This document shows positions 14,872 through 27,034 of a DNA stretch of 64,000 nt, piece by piece. The translations under genes were made by a program, and so were the position numbers. The stretch covers positions 12,198,125-12,262,124 of the forward strand of contig NC_084599.1 in assembly GCF_033807715.1 (NCBI RefSeq), in the 5' to 3' direction. Position 1 is the first letter of the stretch. Each line of letters starts with the position of its first letter. Source of the stretch: Cololabis saira. Lineage: Eukaryota; Chordata; Actinopteri; Beloniformes; Belonidae. The notes beneath the pieces are model-generated. The model had not been told where the DNA came from, did no database searches, and saw nothing but the letters and a program-made list of their open reading frames with translations.

Positions 14872-15156
14872 TATGGAAGCAATTCTGCACAAAATGCTAT
14901 TTTATTTTCAGAATAAAGCTGCATTTTTTACACTAAATAAAATTAGAGAATCTTTTCAAAATTAAATCTTTAATGTCCTTTCCTTTAACATTTTAATTAA
15001 GTCACAGCATGATTAATGGTGAAGAAGAAAATGAAAATGCACTTTGGATAAATTATTATTTTTAAAATGTTATTTATGAGTCAAAATGCAGCTTTATTCT
15101 ACAAATAAAAAAAGTATTTTTGATGACTTGAATTAAAGTGCAGAATTGCTTCCATA
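14872..15156 (+). mobile_element. Small inverted-repeat element (MITE-like)
   Basis: The left end TATGGAAGCAATTCTGCAC is matched by GTGCAGAATTGCTTCCATA at the right end. A second inverted pair, AATAAAGCTGCATTTT and AAAATGCAGCTTTATT, lies inside. The element is about 285 bp, AT-rich and non-coding. I cannot define a target-site duplication with confidence. Confidence 0.7.
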
Positions 15157-16559
15157 CGATAAGAAATGTTATTTTCATTCAGCGTTGCCAATGTACAGAA
15201 TAAAAAAATGCATGAAACTGGTAGATATTCTACTTTTATTTAATACCGAGGTCCCATTTGATGCTTACTGAACTATATTTAAAAACTGTTCCAAGTATTT
15301 GGGAAACTTCATGAGTTTATCCTAATAGGATGGGACTCAGTAAGGGGGGTGGCATGGAATGACCCTCAATCTCAGTGAAACTTGAGTCTGACTTGACTTG
15401 AGTCCTCCACATTTTCCGTGTGACAGTAACAATAAATAAGCGTCCGAGTTCCGGAGCATCCAACTCATTCAGTCAAGTGTGGGAATAAACTAATAGGCTC
15501 CTATTAAGCGTTTCCTGCCTCAGGATTCAGAGTGTGACAGTCTCAATTAAATTGCAATCACATCTCCCTCTTGCTCCCTCAGCGGCTGGTGGCTGCTGAA
15601 GAAGCTGAGCTGTATTGACTTTGTGAGTTTCTCAGCATTTGAATCAGATTAGTGGGCATGTCACTCAAAGCCAGGGGGTCGCAAATAAGACTCAAATAAC
15701 CTCGTGTTTAAAAACGCTTATGGCTAAACTAAAGTATCTTGACTTTAGCAGTAATAATAAGAAAATATGTTCTAGAAATACACAGAGAAAAACAGAAGCA
15801 GAAGAGCTGCCAGCAGTGTTTGTCACCCTGAGTCAGTATAGAAGGCTGTTATGTACTCGAACCCACGTTTATGGTTCGTGGCACTATTTTCTGCTGGTAA
15901 TTTTTGATATAGAAATGTGCAAACTTACTGAAGCCCATGGTGATTTGATTTCTTATTGTGCTCTCAAGTGTCACCGCTAATCATACACTTCTGATTTTCT
16001 GAAATGAAACGTTGTGGCCTAAAGTAGAGACCAACTGGACTCAGATCGTCCTAAAGTTCTTGAATAAAACCAGTCCATTTGTGAAAGAAAGATATACCAA
16101 GACACTGGCAGCATCCTGGCAAAAAAAAAAAATCTGACTCTCTCAGATTGTGGTCTTAATGTAGAGAAGAGGAGGCGAAGAGGTTTTAATGTGATGTAAA
16201 GCCCCTCGTTGGTGGACATCAAACATGACACATCATGACACTGTAAGCTGCCACGGATATGAGAAATTGAATTTGTCCTCCTATAAATGTAGCGTTGTGG
16301 CGCAGGATGTGAGCCGCTTCATATCCGAGTGTCCGTTTGTGAGTGAAGATATCTCAAGACACTAACAGCATCCGTTTGGCTTTTTGATTATAGCCTGTGA
16401 AAGTGTGTCGGTTTGGTGATGAAGCCATGGAGCAACTGAAGAACCCTGATAAAATGGTTTCATGTCATAAACTGTATTATATAAATAAGCTGTTTCAAGT
16501 AACATCTTCAACATCAAGCATACGCTAGCTATGATCAATGATTTTTTTTTTCTTTCTTT

Positions 16560-16611
16560 CTTGTAGCACTTTGAGATTCTCCGAATGGAAAGTGCATTAT
16601 AAATTAAATGT

Positions 16612-16666
<55 letters not shown>
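16560..16666 (+). repeat. Retroelement tail followed by (ATT)n
   Basis: The words TGTAGCACTTTGAGATTCT and AAAGTGCATTATAAATTAAA followed by a long ATT repeat (16611-16666) are the usual 3' end of L2/CR1-type LINEs or the SINEs that mimic them. Only the tail is recognisable. Confidence 0.6.
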
Positions 16667-16667
<1 letters not shown>

Positions 16668-17370
16668 CTTGATCAGGATCGATACAGCCTAGGAAGTATA
16701 ATTTGTGCAATGTGCAGCTGACAGTAATTGAAGTAAAAAGCCCTTGTGTCAAACTTCAAATACAGTAACATCTAGTCCAAGTCAGTGCTCAGTGATGTTC
16801 CAGATTATGAATTGAAAAGGCCCCCAAGTATGATATGTCAAGACCAAGCACATCAGTCCTCGTCACCAGAGGCCCCATGGTTCGCATGTCTCTCCTCTAA
16901 CAACTATTTGGGCGTGATGCTGCAAGGTTCTTCAGGAGGCAAAAGCAATGGGGGGGGAGCAGGAGTGCAGTTATATAATGCCTAATGCCCTCTGCCCATG
17001 CCTGGTGTCTCCTGGCAGATGGTGTGTTGTCCAACAGTGCAAGGGCAAATGGACAGATGAAACGAGGGAGGAGTGGAGGGATGAAGATGGGAAAGGGATT
17101 GTGAAGAAACAGATGAGGACACCAGTTTGACGAAGGAACCAAAATCATATGTGACTTTTGACATTTTTAGTGCAGCAATGTTTGAAAACATTGTGTAAAC
17201 ACATGAAAGTCACATCACATCTTTTACAAGATCATGAGTCAGCCACTGTGACACAACTCAACTGACCAGACAACAGGGATTCCTAAGCAGGAACACATTT
17301 GTGCTTTCAGAAACAGAGAGAAAAAAAATATTTGAACCAAGAAATTATGTCTTGCATGAAAGATAAACAC

Positions 17371-17372
<2 letters not shown>

Positions 17373-17424
<52 letters not shown>

Positions 17425-17472
17425 TATACATATATATATACATAAATATATACATATATATATACATATACA
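17373..17472 (+). repeat. (TA)n microsatellite
   Basis: About 100 bp of TA dinucleotide repeat, interrupted by TACA and TAAATA units. It generates an apparent Tyr-Ile reading frame that is not a gene. Confidence 0.95.
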
Positions 17473-18079
17473 CACAAGATTGTAAACTGTTATGACACTG
17501 GTCTCAAGCATAAACTTTTACAAACATTTGCAGAAAATGGAAGTTTCTTGAATGGCATGTCAAACATAAATCAGTGATTTGCTAAGTATCTGAACCTTGA
17601 ATGTCCACGGTAGGAGTGAGTCATTGCTCACCATTTTGTGCCAAACTGTCAGTGAATCGTGACTCTGTTTCTCTGGGGTAAATCACAGCGTAAAAGCTAA
17701 GGCTGGAAACCACTGTTTGATGCGTATGACATTTGAGCCATCATAAAAACTCTCACTGTGATCTAAATAGCCATGGGGGCACAGGAGTACCTTGGAGAAA
17801 CAGTCACTCAACTATTAACCGGTGTCACTCTGACACAGGATCCAGAAATGCAGCCTGAAACTGAATTGTACAAGAAGGAGGCCAAATACCAACTCTGAGC
17901 AATAGTGTGCATTTTAGTTGGCTTTCAGGAAAAACAGACATAAAAGAATACGGACATCCTTATAAGACAGTTGGAAGGATCAAATTACCATCTGACCAGA
18001 GGCTACCCCCACTGAAGAGCTATATGGATGACATCACCAGTCTTCTTCAGACAGCACCATCTACAGCTAGGTTACTTAA

Positions 18080-18787
18080 AGGGAAAGTTCGGTTTTTTAC
18101 AACCTGGACCTTATTTCTGGCATTTTTTATAGTCGTATACTCAGCCAGGCAAGTTTGGTGTCATTTGGAGTCCTTCGGAAGATATTAGGGTTTTTTTTGC
18201 GAGCCGCTTCTCCATATAACGGTAGCGCATGGGGGCACAGCGGGACACAGACGATGCGCGCATCCCAGACACAGCTCTGTGTACAGCTGGAGTTCGCTAC
18301 TGTTAGTTTACTGTTAGTTATTTGAAACATGTCTGAATATTTGTCAAATTCTGAGGTTGTGGACGACGACTTTGAATATGATGGACGTCCTTACCGTTTT
18401 GAGCCAGAGTATACGGCTGAAGAGCTCACTGAACGGAGGACAGAGTGCGCGCACAGAGATGACGTCATGAGTTCAGAGGTCTTGTTTACAAACTGATTTA
18501 TTTGTTACACACACAGCCCCGGATGTAGACAACAGGTCCTGGAAGCAGATCTATTGATTCATAAAATAAATGAACGAGTTTCGCGGCAATCATGTGTTAT
18601 TTAGACACTGCATCGTCTGTGTCCCGCTGTGCCCCCATGCGCTACCATTATATGGAGAAGCGGCTCGCAAAAAACCCCCTAATATCTTCCGAAGGACTCC
18701 AAATGACACCAAACACCTCTGGGTGAGTATACGACCATAAAAAATGCCAGAAATAAGGTCCAGGTTGTAAAAAACCGAACTTTCCTT
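18080..18787 (+). mobile_element. TTAA-flanked MITE, family B, with ~185-bp inverted repeats
   Basis: The left arm starts AGGGAAAGTTCGGTTTTTTA and the right arm ends TAAAAAACCGAACTTTCCTT. TTAA lies on both sides (18076-18079 and 18788-18791). The arms stay complementary for about 185 bp, through GCGAGCCGCTTCTCCATATA and the ACAGCGGGACACAGACGATG region. The unique centre, 18265-18590, holds a TGACGTCA palindrome at 18460-18467. It has no transposase. A transcript across it would fold into a long hairpin. Confidence 0.85.
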
Positions 18788-18791
18788 TTAA

Positions 18792-19760
18792 AAGGATGGA
18801 TGAACTGATGTCCTAGGCCAGAATGAAGATCAAGCCCTCCAAGTCACGCAGCCTGTGACTCAGAAAAGGAATCAGGAACGACACCACCATATTTGTCGTC
18901 AGGGGAGAGAAGATCCCTCTCCTGTCTGAACAAACAAGACAAAACAAGCCTGGGGAGGCAGTACACTGTAGAACTGTCTACTATCTAATCGGGAGAACCG
19001 TCATGAAACAACAGCTCAAAGTTGGCCTGGCAAGGATTGACCAAAGCCAACTTCCTGGGAAGTACAAGATCTGGTGTAACCAGTTCACGCTGTACAGATG
19101 GGAGATGTGGACTCTGAGAATGTGTGAGCTCTCCTTATCCACCGCAAGTAAAGTTGGATGGAAAAGCCAACTCATTCATCCAAAAGTGTTTAGAGCTGCC
19201 AAGGTGCTTCTCTGAAACAGGGCCTCTTAGGGAAGAACACGCTGCAGCTACCACTGCAGTCCATTAGACTGGCCAACATGCAAGGAAAGACCAGGTTTGT
19301 TCTCGAGCAGTTCACTGACCAGCTGGTGACGAACGCAAACGGCAAGGTTCCAACAAGGCTCCAAATGCTCAAGCTGAGGTCGACCAAGCAGTTGGTAGGC
19401 TGCAACATCAAGAGATCATGGGCAGAGTCCAGGCAGGAAGAGCAGGGTTAGGATGGGGAGAGGCACCACACTTCTGATGTAAGGCCAACCACAAGGAGAG
19501 GAAAGAGATGATGGGGGCATGACGAGGATGGGAGAGGAGCGCTAACAGATCAAGGCCGTGTCACAAGGAAGCAGGAGAACCTTGGAGGGAGTTGTCAACG
19601 AGAACCTCAGCTGGTCAGACCTGTGGTAGATTCCACAGGCACCAAGGCAAGATCAGTGTACCTCATCAGGCTCACAATACCTCTGGAGGAGGGGGTCGAG
19701 ACAACATTTAGGGGGCAAAAAGGCAGAGTACTCTGAACTAGCAGTCGAGTACTGGGAGGC
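18792..19760 (+). mobile_element. Non-LTR retrotransposon remnant, reverse-transcriptase C-terminal part
   Basis: Translated pieces on the plus strand read MKIKPSKSRSLSL, then an IPLLSEQ... SLGR stretch, then LPGKYKIWCNQFTLYRWEMW, then GKNTLQLPLQSIRLANMQGK, with frame breaks and stops between. These match, from memory of the family, the region after the RT fingers and palm of a non-LTR element widespread in fish and invertebrates. The copy is dead. The sequence at 38270-39010 looks like the next, more distal part of the same family. Confidence 0.6.
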
Positions 19761-20243
19761 AGGCTGTAAGCAGGTTCCCTTGGCATAAGGAGGTTCACGT
19801 ACTGTATGTCTAAAGGCATCACTGAAGCAGAGCTGTAAACATGAATTTATTGTAACAGCAGCCAAACCACAACCTTGGAGAACATTGACTTAAAAATTAA
19901 ACTTAACCTAAACTAAACATACCCCCGACCAGGTTAAGTGTTGGGAGGCAGACTGGAAGACCTTGTTTCCATGGTGTTTAACATACTCTGTGACTTTCAG
20001 AACCAAAAACGAGAGATTAGTGCTTACTCTGAGTTTGCTTAGCCAGGTATGTGTATAAAAACCTTCTTTCTGGAATAACCCCCAGTTATCCCAGGTTGAA
20101 AAAAAAAACATTTGAAAGAGATACAGGTAAAGGATATATAGTCGTAGCAGCAGTACTGTCAGTTGGCACAAGTAATGGATAAACAGTCTTTTAGTTTGCA
20201 ACAAAAATGAAGCAATCAAACGTTCTGACAACTCAAACGTTAA

Positions 20244-20571
20244 AGGAGCTTGAGGCTCTTTTTAAGAAATGACTCATTAGCGCCACCCTTCGCCACGACG
20301 GCCGTCGGCGGTACTGCAGCCAACAGCGAAGCCGGCACGGGAGAACGGGGAGAACACGCATGCAGCATCATGTGACGTCACATCCGCTGCCCAGCGCGGG
20401 AAATTCGGGGTCCGAATTGCAGCACATTTTGCAGCACACAGCCTGTTCAAGGCAAAGGAGAGATACACTAGAGGGCTCATTCTTTTTGGTTTGGAACGCT
20501 TCATCTGACATTATTACTAGAAAACTTAAAACGTATACAAATTTTTTTCATAAATCCTGCCTCAAGCTCCT
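20244..20571 (+). mobile_element. TTAA-flanked MITE, family A copy 3 (complete)
   Basis: The 328-bp element is bounded by AGGAGCTTGAGGC and its exact complement GCCTCAAGCTCCT, with TTAA outside (20240-20243 and 20572-20575). These are the best-preserved ends of the three copies. It contains TGACGTCA at 20373-20380. It has no coding capacity. Confidence 0.9.
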
Positions 20572-22599
20572 TTAAAAGGAGACATTTCAAGATGATTGTT
20601 GATGTTGATGAATAAGTTGTTGATTTAGTTTGACAAAAATATAGCAGCATAGCATAGCATAAAATGCATAAAGACCAGGAATCTCTTTGCTGCATGTAAA
20701 CGTACTGACTGTTCCCTAGTGTTTTTCACTACCGTCTGTCTCACATTTACAGTGTTTCTATTTATATTCTTATTTGTACAGCTGCTAAACACACAAATAC
20801 AACTACACACGTTCTGTTCAAACAGAAGAATGTCAGTGTGGATTGTTGAACTCAACCCTAAAAAAACAGCAGGAGCCCACAACTCGCTTTCATCAGGGGA
20901 GTCTGTGCATGTCGAGTGCCACATGTATTATGACATTTCTGTCTTAACACAGAATACTATGCTAACTGTTTGCTCTGTGTTAAGTCAACACATGTCCATG
21001 CTGTCATTGGCATTTAAACTATCTTATACAACACGCCTGTTTTGTCAGTTTTCCAATAGCTCTGTCTCCAGTCTGGTGGCAGGACTCGTGCGGACTGCAG
21101 TGCAGCACAGTTCACCGCAGTGGTTGATGATGAACAAACAGAGGATCAATGAGATGGTGGAGGAGCTGTTTTGGTTCAGCCTTGCTTGGTGATGCACTTC
21201 TTCATTGTATTTCATTGCTCTGCATCATGGAAGAACAGGAAAGCAGACAGACGACAGGAACCGACTGCTGCATACGTCACTTACATTACTGACGGAGCAC
21301 AGCTACATGTAAGTGATACAAAACAGACTCCAGCATGGAGTCAGCAGATCTTTTTCTTTCTATTATATGTTTTTTCTCTCTCTTGAGTCTTCATTAGAAG
21401 TGGAACTGTGCTCACTGCAGGATGACCTCTTTTAAACTTACAGCATTAAAGTCAAAGAGCTCAAGCAGAAACCAATTACAGTGAGATTGTGTGGCAACTT
21501 TTCCCCCAAGTTCTTACCACAAAGCTGAATAATGGTTAAAGAATAAAAGTTAATTCGGTCAAGGGCTTGTTGAGACATAAATCCAAGAGAATCCTGAAAA
21601 CAAGACATATTTCACAGCACATGGTTCAGCTGACGAGGTAAAATGTTAAAAAACAAAATCAAAATAAATGCTTATAGACAAAAAAAAGCAGGATCACTAA
21701 TATAAACTTTGCACAAGTCATCAGAGAAACAAAAATCAGGAAATTTTAACAGGATGCTTTGAAAGTTCACAAAAGCAATTACAAGAAAAAGGCAAGGATG
21801 GAATAATAGAATGTAAATGAGTAAGAAATAATAAATAATGAGGATGTTAAAATAGAGGACATGATCAAAAGGGACGCAACTTTAGAGAATGGAATTAGAT
21901 TTTAAAATAACGCACGAGGAAGCATAGGGAGATTTAAAGTTGGCAAGATCAAAAGGCAATTACATAAAAGCGAGTCTCTAAGAGTATATTTTGAGAAAAT
22001 GGATTTAAGAGATGACACTGAATTAGTGACTTAGTTTTTTCTCAGAAGAGCAAATCACTCAGAAGTCAGAGCTGGAAATGAAAATTGTTCACAGTGAGCA
22101 CGAAGTGACAGGATATGTTTTATGTGAAATATTTTTCCTATTCTGTCAAATTTTGAGTGAACTGAAATTTGAGGAACGGTTTGTCTTCGGTTTGGGAAAC
22201 ATTAAGTACATTTCAAACCTCATTGAAGTTCATACCTGGAGTTCACTTTGTTTAGTGTTATTGATGGCTGTTTCCAGAGCCACTGGATATTTATCCATGA
22301 GCGGCTGCATTTATCTAGATTGAGAGTCTGGAACATACTGCCCGGAAAGCATTTTAACATTTCCATGGATGCTCAATGACATCACGACCTACGAAAACGA
22401 GAACAAGAGTGAAATTGTTTTCTTTCTTTTCATGCTGGGGGGCTTCAACCAAACCAAACATAGAAGCTTTGTTGATCACTTTGTCTTTGAGTGTCTGCAT
22501 ACATGGCGCAGAGCAGCAGTTATTTGTTTTAGATCACTGCAGGATCTAAGAAACGCTACGAGTCACGGAGCAGAGATGACAGTGTTATAAAGCAGGAGC

Positions 22600-22813
22600 A
22601 CGCTCCCCTCCCCGGCCAGCGGACACCGAGAGCTTTGATCTGCTGTTGTAACAGGGTTAGGGTTAGAAATCAGAGAAGTTGTAGTAGTGTACCAGCCCCC
22701 TGCTGGTGCCGGTCTAGAGTTTCTGTCTGACTTTTCAGATTTCCTATCTGGTTTATTGCAATGTACAGACAAAGTCCTCATAGTGGGTTACTTTAACATT
22801 CATATGGATGTTG
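22600..22813 (+). mobile_element. L2-like LINE fragment, endonuclease part
   Basis: The plus strand encodes EIREVVVVYQPPAGAG, then LEFLSDFSDFL and KVLIVGYFNIHMDVD, matching the central part of an AP-endonuclease domain of L2-type LINEs, where the last motif is normally VGDFNIH. The fragment ends abruptly where a hAT end begins at 22815. Confidence 0.65.
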
Positions 22814-22814
22814 A

Positions 22815-23440
22815 CTAGGGGTGTGAATCTTTTACTAATTCACTATTCGATTTGATTCAAATTTTTGGGCCACGATTCGATTCAACTTCGATTTTTGATT
22901 CGATTTATAATGATTTCTGATTTAATCTTTAGGTGTGCAAAGGATCTTCATGATCAACTCCAGTCCGCTTTGCAAGACAGAAGAAAAAATTAAGACATTA
23001 AAGTGTCTTTTTCAAACATTTATCCATGCTAAGATGGAATTGTTGCAACTGTTACATATTGCAACAAAAATAACAATGCCTCATTATAAAATTGTGCAGT
23101 TAAACCTGCAGCCTTTTAAATTCTAAGGAAAGTGCCTTTTCCAAAAACAGTGCACGGACCACAACTGCTACTTTAAGTAGCTAGCTAATAAGTAATAGAA
23201 ATAAGAAATAGAAAAATAGTACCCGCCTCTGAATTTTTCAGGAAAGTGCCTCTTGCAACAATAGACTCCATAACTGTGCAACTGATTGTATGATTTTCAA
23301 CAAATCATGAAAGAAAACCAGAAGTGACTTGCATCCAAGGTTACCGTCCATTTGCAGGAGCAACATCCAAGTTATTTTGTAGGAAAACAAGCTGATCCAC
23401 ATGTGCTGGAGTAAGACTGCTCCACTGGGCTGTCAGAGCA
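22815..23440 (+). mobile_element. hAT element remnant (left end only)
   Basis: The left terminus TAGGGGTGTGAATC is followed by ATTCGATT/GATTCGATT subterminal words, as in other hAT ends of this window. No matching right terminus is found before the L2 sequence resumes near 23470, so the right end is deleted. Small duplicated phrases such as AGGAAAGTGCC occur inside. Confidence 0.55.
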
Positions 23441-23469
23441 TGTTGTTGGGATGTGATGCTGAAGCAGAG

Positions 23470-23951
23470 TGATGCTGAAAAACTAATTCACGCATTTGTA
23501 TCTTCTAGACTAGATTACTGTAATGAGTATTGGCAGAATGTCCAATTAACTCTCTGAATAGCCTCCAGCTGATCCAAACTGCAGCAGCGCGAGTTCTGAC
23601 AGGAATAAACAAGAGAGATCACGTCTCTCCAGTGTTAGCCCCCCTCCATTGGCTCCCAGTAAAAACTCAATTTAAAACTTTATTACTTGCATATTAAGCC
23701 CTAAACGACCAAGCTCTTCTTTATCTACAAGACTTAATAGTACCTTATGTTCCTAATAGAGTTCTCAGTTCTCAGAGTCCAGGTTTACTTCTAGTTCTTT
23801 GAGTAATCAAATGTGGATTTGGAGGACGGGTCTTCTGCTATCAGGCACCGTTACTATGGAACAAACTTCCAATCTGGGTTAAAGAGGCTGACACCACCTC
23901 CACCTTTAAAACCAAACTTAAAATGTGTCTGTTTAGTAAAGCCTATAGTTA
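23470..23951 (+). mobile_element. L2-like LINE fragment, C-terminal part
   Basis: Broken frames encode NSLQLIQTAAARVLTGINK, then RDHVSPVLAPLHWLPVK, then ALNDQAPLYLQDLIVPYVPN and FCYQAPLLWNKLPIWVKEA. This is the conserved C-terminal region of fish L2/CR1-type LINE proteins. A Harbinger-like element interrupts it at 23952 and the 3' end resumes at 24565. Confidence 0.8.
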
Positions 23952-24561
23952 TGGCGCTTTTCCACTAATACCTACTCAGCGCGCTTCTATCCGCTACGGC
24001 CCCGTCTTGCGCTTTTCCACTACGGGCCGAGACGGGTGGAGCCGTGCCAAGCAGATACTTTTTCTGTATCTTTTCTGCAGAGGTTTTAACCGGGCTGAGC
24101 CGGCACTATATCTGACGTCACCACCCTCCGCGCCACTGATTGGTCGGGGGGCGGGGCCGCCAGACGTTTGAATCAGGAAGCGGGAGTCAGCGCGAGAACG
24201 ACTCGCGGCAATTTTATTATACAGCGCAAACGTCTGTTTGGTGATCCAACTCTGAGGTGCAGATGTTCATAAACCTGGGGGCTGACGAGAGAATTAAAAA
24301 AGGGATGTAGACGGACGATAAGGAACGATCAGATCCACAGGCGCTCTGTTTTACTCTCAGCCGCTCGTGGCTCCAGCTGATTTCTCATCAGCGCCGACAT
24401 GAACAAAGTGGTTGCACAATCGAGTACGTCACAGCAGCTTCACCCCAACCTGCCCACTTCTCCCCTGGCTGTGGAAAAACAAACGAGGACAAAGCGGGTG
24501 GAGCCGGGACGATGCGTGACGAGACGAGTCGGGCTGAGTAGGTACTAGTGGAAAAGCGCCA
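23952..24561 (+). mobile_element. Harbinger-like MITE inserted in the L2 LINE
   Basis: The 610-bp element has ends TGGCGCTTTTCCACTA and TAGTGGAAAAGCGCCA, flanked by TTA on both sides (23949-23951 and 24562-24564). A 3-bp TTA/TAA duplication is the hallmark of PIF/Harbinger. The inverted repeats extend inward through ATACCTACTCAGC. It includes TGACGTCA at 24113-24120. No transposase is present. Confidence 0.85.
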
Positions 24562-24564
24562 TTA

Positions 24565-25500
24565 GTGTAAACTCTAGTGTCTTAGGGCCATTAGTCAAAG
24601 CGCAGCTACAGGACAAGACTAAAGCAGCTGGTCTTAAACATAGCTTTGTATATGTTGCTATACTGTAGACCTACACTGCAGGGGAACATGATCCACTGAG
24701 CAGTGCCCCTCACCCCTTTTGCTCTCCTCCTATTTTCATTCCTTTCTTCAGCTCAATCCACAGTTACTGATTACAAGTATCTCATAAGCACAATTGTGCT
24801 GCATTGTAGTTTGTTTGTCCTGGTCTGCCCCCTCTTTGTCTCTTCTGTACATGCTTGCAGGCCAGAGCTTCCAGAGCCACATGCTGACCTGCAGTTCCCC
24901 TCTCTGAGTGTTTACCTCCGTCTGTCTATATAGATGTGTGTGTAATTGGCGATTCTAACAATGTGCCTAGCAAAATAGAATTGGTGTCAATTCCCCGCCC
25001 TCCAAAAGTTTACCAGGTGCGGCGTGATACAGGCGTTAATCAAAATAACCTTGTAAAAATTAAAACCAATGCACATTTGGTACCAATTAGAGACCGAAAA
25101 ATTATATGTGGACTCCAAAATTTACGATCGTTAAGCTCCAACTCTATTAGTAAATGATCTAATTCCCGAGACCAGGAGTGATATTTTCTGTTTGACAGAA
25201 ATGTGGCTACAGTAGGAAGAGTATGTTAGTTTGAGTGAATCAGCTCTGCCCGGCTACTTTAATCATCATATTCCCTGAAGCACTGGCAGAGGTGGAGGAG
25301 TAGTGGCAATTTATAACTCTAAACCTAAATGGGATAATAATAAGTCCAAAAGCCTCACGCTTAGTCTAAAACTCCCGAGCTGGAAATTCAGAGAAGCCAG
25401 TTTTCTGGTAGAAGAAAACTGTGGTGGTGGTTGGAATTTTCAGATTTCCTATTTGGTTGATGGATCAGTACAGATACATTTATCAGTGGGTGACTTTAAA
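24565..25500 (+). mobile_element. L2-like LINE: 3' end of one copy, 5' endonuclease of another
   Basis: Positions 24565-24930 continue the L2 3' region interrupted by the MITE; the same phrases recur at 34700-34960. From 24940 the plus strand encodes IGDSNNVPSKIELVSIPRPP and then IICGLQNLRSLSSNSISK, the start of a LINE endonuclease domain. More decayed pieces run to 25500. A shorter copy of the same phrase is at 33417-33480. Confidence 0.65.
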
Positions 25501-25760
25501 GGGGACCTATTATGGCATCTAATACCTAGTTTAAACAGGCCTTGAATGTCTTAAAAACAAGCTTTTGATTGTTTTTGCCAAATAAATTAGAAATTCAACC
25601 TCTGAGCCATGTCTTTATCATCTCATTCTCTAACCTCATTATCTATGAGGGATTCTAAGTGGGCAGGGCGGCTATGATAATGAGGCTCTGTGCTGATTGG
25701 CTGCCTGAATGACGCGATACACCGTTACGAAAAAATGGTGGAAGCTCTGGCCGGATTCCC
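25498..25760 (+). repeat. Interspersed repeat starting GGGGACCTATTATGG
   Basis: The stretch begins AAAGGGGACCTATTATGGCA and runs through TCTAACCTCATTATCTATGA to a GACGCGATACACCGTTACG segment. I recognise the opening as a common fish interspersed repeat, but I cannot place it in a family or find its second end. Confidence 0.45.
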
Positions 25761-26164
25761 ACCCCATCTGCTGAAAAAAGCGGCCTGCGGCCTCAAGTAA
25801 GGAGGAGACTTGAGCTCAGTGCAGGGCCCTCCCGGGGTTGGTAGAGGGAGCAATGCCCAAGACTGACTTAGGTAGGAGCACTGGGTGATAAAATGGGAAA
25901 AAAATCAGGGATAAAAAAAAAAATAAAAAAGAAGCCATAAGTGAACATGACCCAGAAACAACCCTGTCTTCTCTGAGCCAAAGCTCATTTAACATTAGGT
26001 TAAAATGCAAAACTGCTGACTTCCGGTTGAACGATGTAGTGGAAGGACGTGTGGTGTAAGCCTCTGCATCTTTTCGACTTTTTTTGTGTTAATTACGTTA
26101 ACTTTTCATCTATCTTTAGTATAACAGTTTGCTTTAATCATTGGCAAGTCAACTCTGTGCGGGA

Positions 26165-27034
26165 ATGAAAAAATCCACACGAGCAGGCGGAAAGATTCAA
26201 GAACAGCGACTTTCTTTTCCCTCCGCGAAAGACGACAGCAAGATGGCTACCGGACCTGCTCCGCTCACGCTGGAAACGCTCGTCATTGAGCTGGAAAAAT
26301 CAAGGAAGAGCATGACTGCGGAGCTCACCGCCTCTCTTAGCGAGGCCCTCGCCCCGATTCATTCATCCCTTGAATCTATCACCACCACCGTGGCCAGCCA
26401 CACTTCTACTATTACGGGGATGGAAACGGCTCTGTCGTCTCATTCGGACAGCATTACGAGCCTGGAGCGGGAAGTCGTGGAGCTGCGGGCCAAGCTGGCT
26501 TCACTAACGGAGGGAAACGGTGCGCTTCAGACCGCTGTGGATGACCTGATTTCTCGCTCAAAGCGCCAGAACTTGAGAGTGATTGGCCTGCCCGAGGATG
26601 CTGAGGGCACTAACCCAAGGCAGTTTATGGCGGATTTGTTCAAAGAAGTAGCCGGGGATGCGCTGGATAACACCTGCCCGGAGCTGGACCGCGCTCATCG
26701 GAGCCTCCGTCCCAAGCCCCGCCAAGGATCCCGCCCGGTGATTGTGCGTTTTCACCGCTACATCGAGAAGGAGAAGGTGCTGCAGTGGGCGAAGGAGCAC
26801 CGCGACATGACCTATCGGGGCCACAGGATTAAGTTTTACGAGGATTTCAGCGCTAATGTGGCAAAGAGACGGGCTGCTTTCAACCAGGTGAAATCCGCGC
26901 TGTTTCAGAAGGGGATACGGTTCGGCATGATTTATCCTGCCCGGCTGAGAATCACCTTCAACGGCGTGAACCGTGTCTTCGACTCCCCGGAGCAGGCTGA
27001 ATTGTTTTATCGGGAAAACATTCAGGATTCGTAA
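26165..27034 (+). CDS. LINE ORF1: RNA-binding chaperone protein
   Basis: The product is 289 aa and intact. The start is the ATG at 26165, just downstream of an in-frame TTG at 26141 that is not a plausible eukaryotic start. Residues about 35-130 are heptad-like and rich in Leu, Ser, Glu and Thr, consistent with the coiled coil that trimerises L1 ORF1p. An RRM-like domain opens with RQNLRVIGLPEDAEG, and a basic C-terminal domain contains YRGHRIKFYEDFSANVAKRR. The family coats LINE RNA to form the retrotransposition particle. It is expressed, if at all, from the element and not from hcn2. Confidence 0.9.
   Translation: MKKSTRAGGKIQEQRLSFPSAKDDSKMATGPAPLTLETLVIELEKSRKSMTAELTASLSEALAPIHSSLESITTTVASHTSTITGMETALSSHSDSITSLEREVVELRAKLASLTEGNGALQTAVDDLISRSKRQNLRVIGLPEDAEGTNPRQFMADLFKEVAGDALDNTCPELDRAHRSLRPKPRQGSRPVIVRFHRYIEKEKVLQWAKEHRDMTYRGHRIKFYEDFSANVAKRRAAFNQVKSALFQKGIRFGMIYPARLRITFNGVNRVFDSPEQAELFYRENIQDS

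Noticed and set aside
17239..17511. Tyr-Ile-rich membrane-like protein
   Set aside because: Translation of the (TA)n array.
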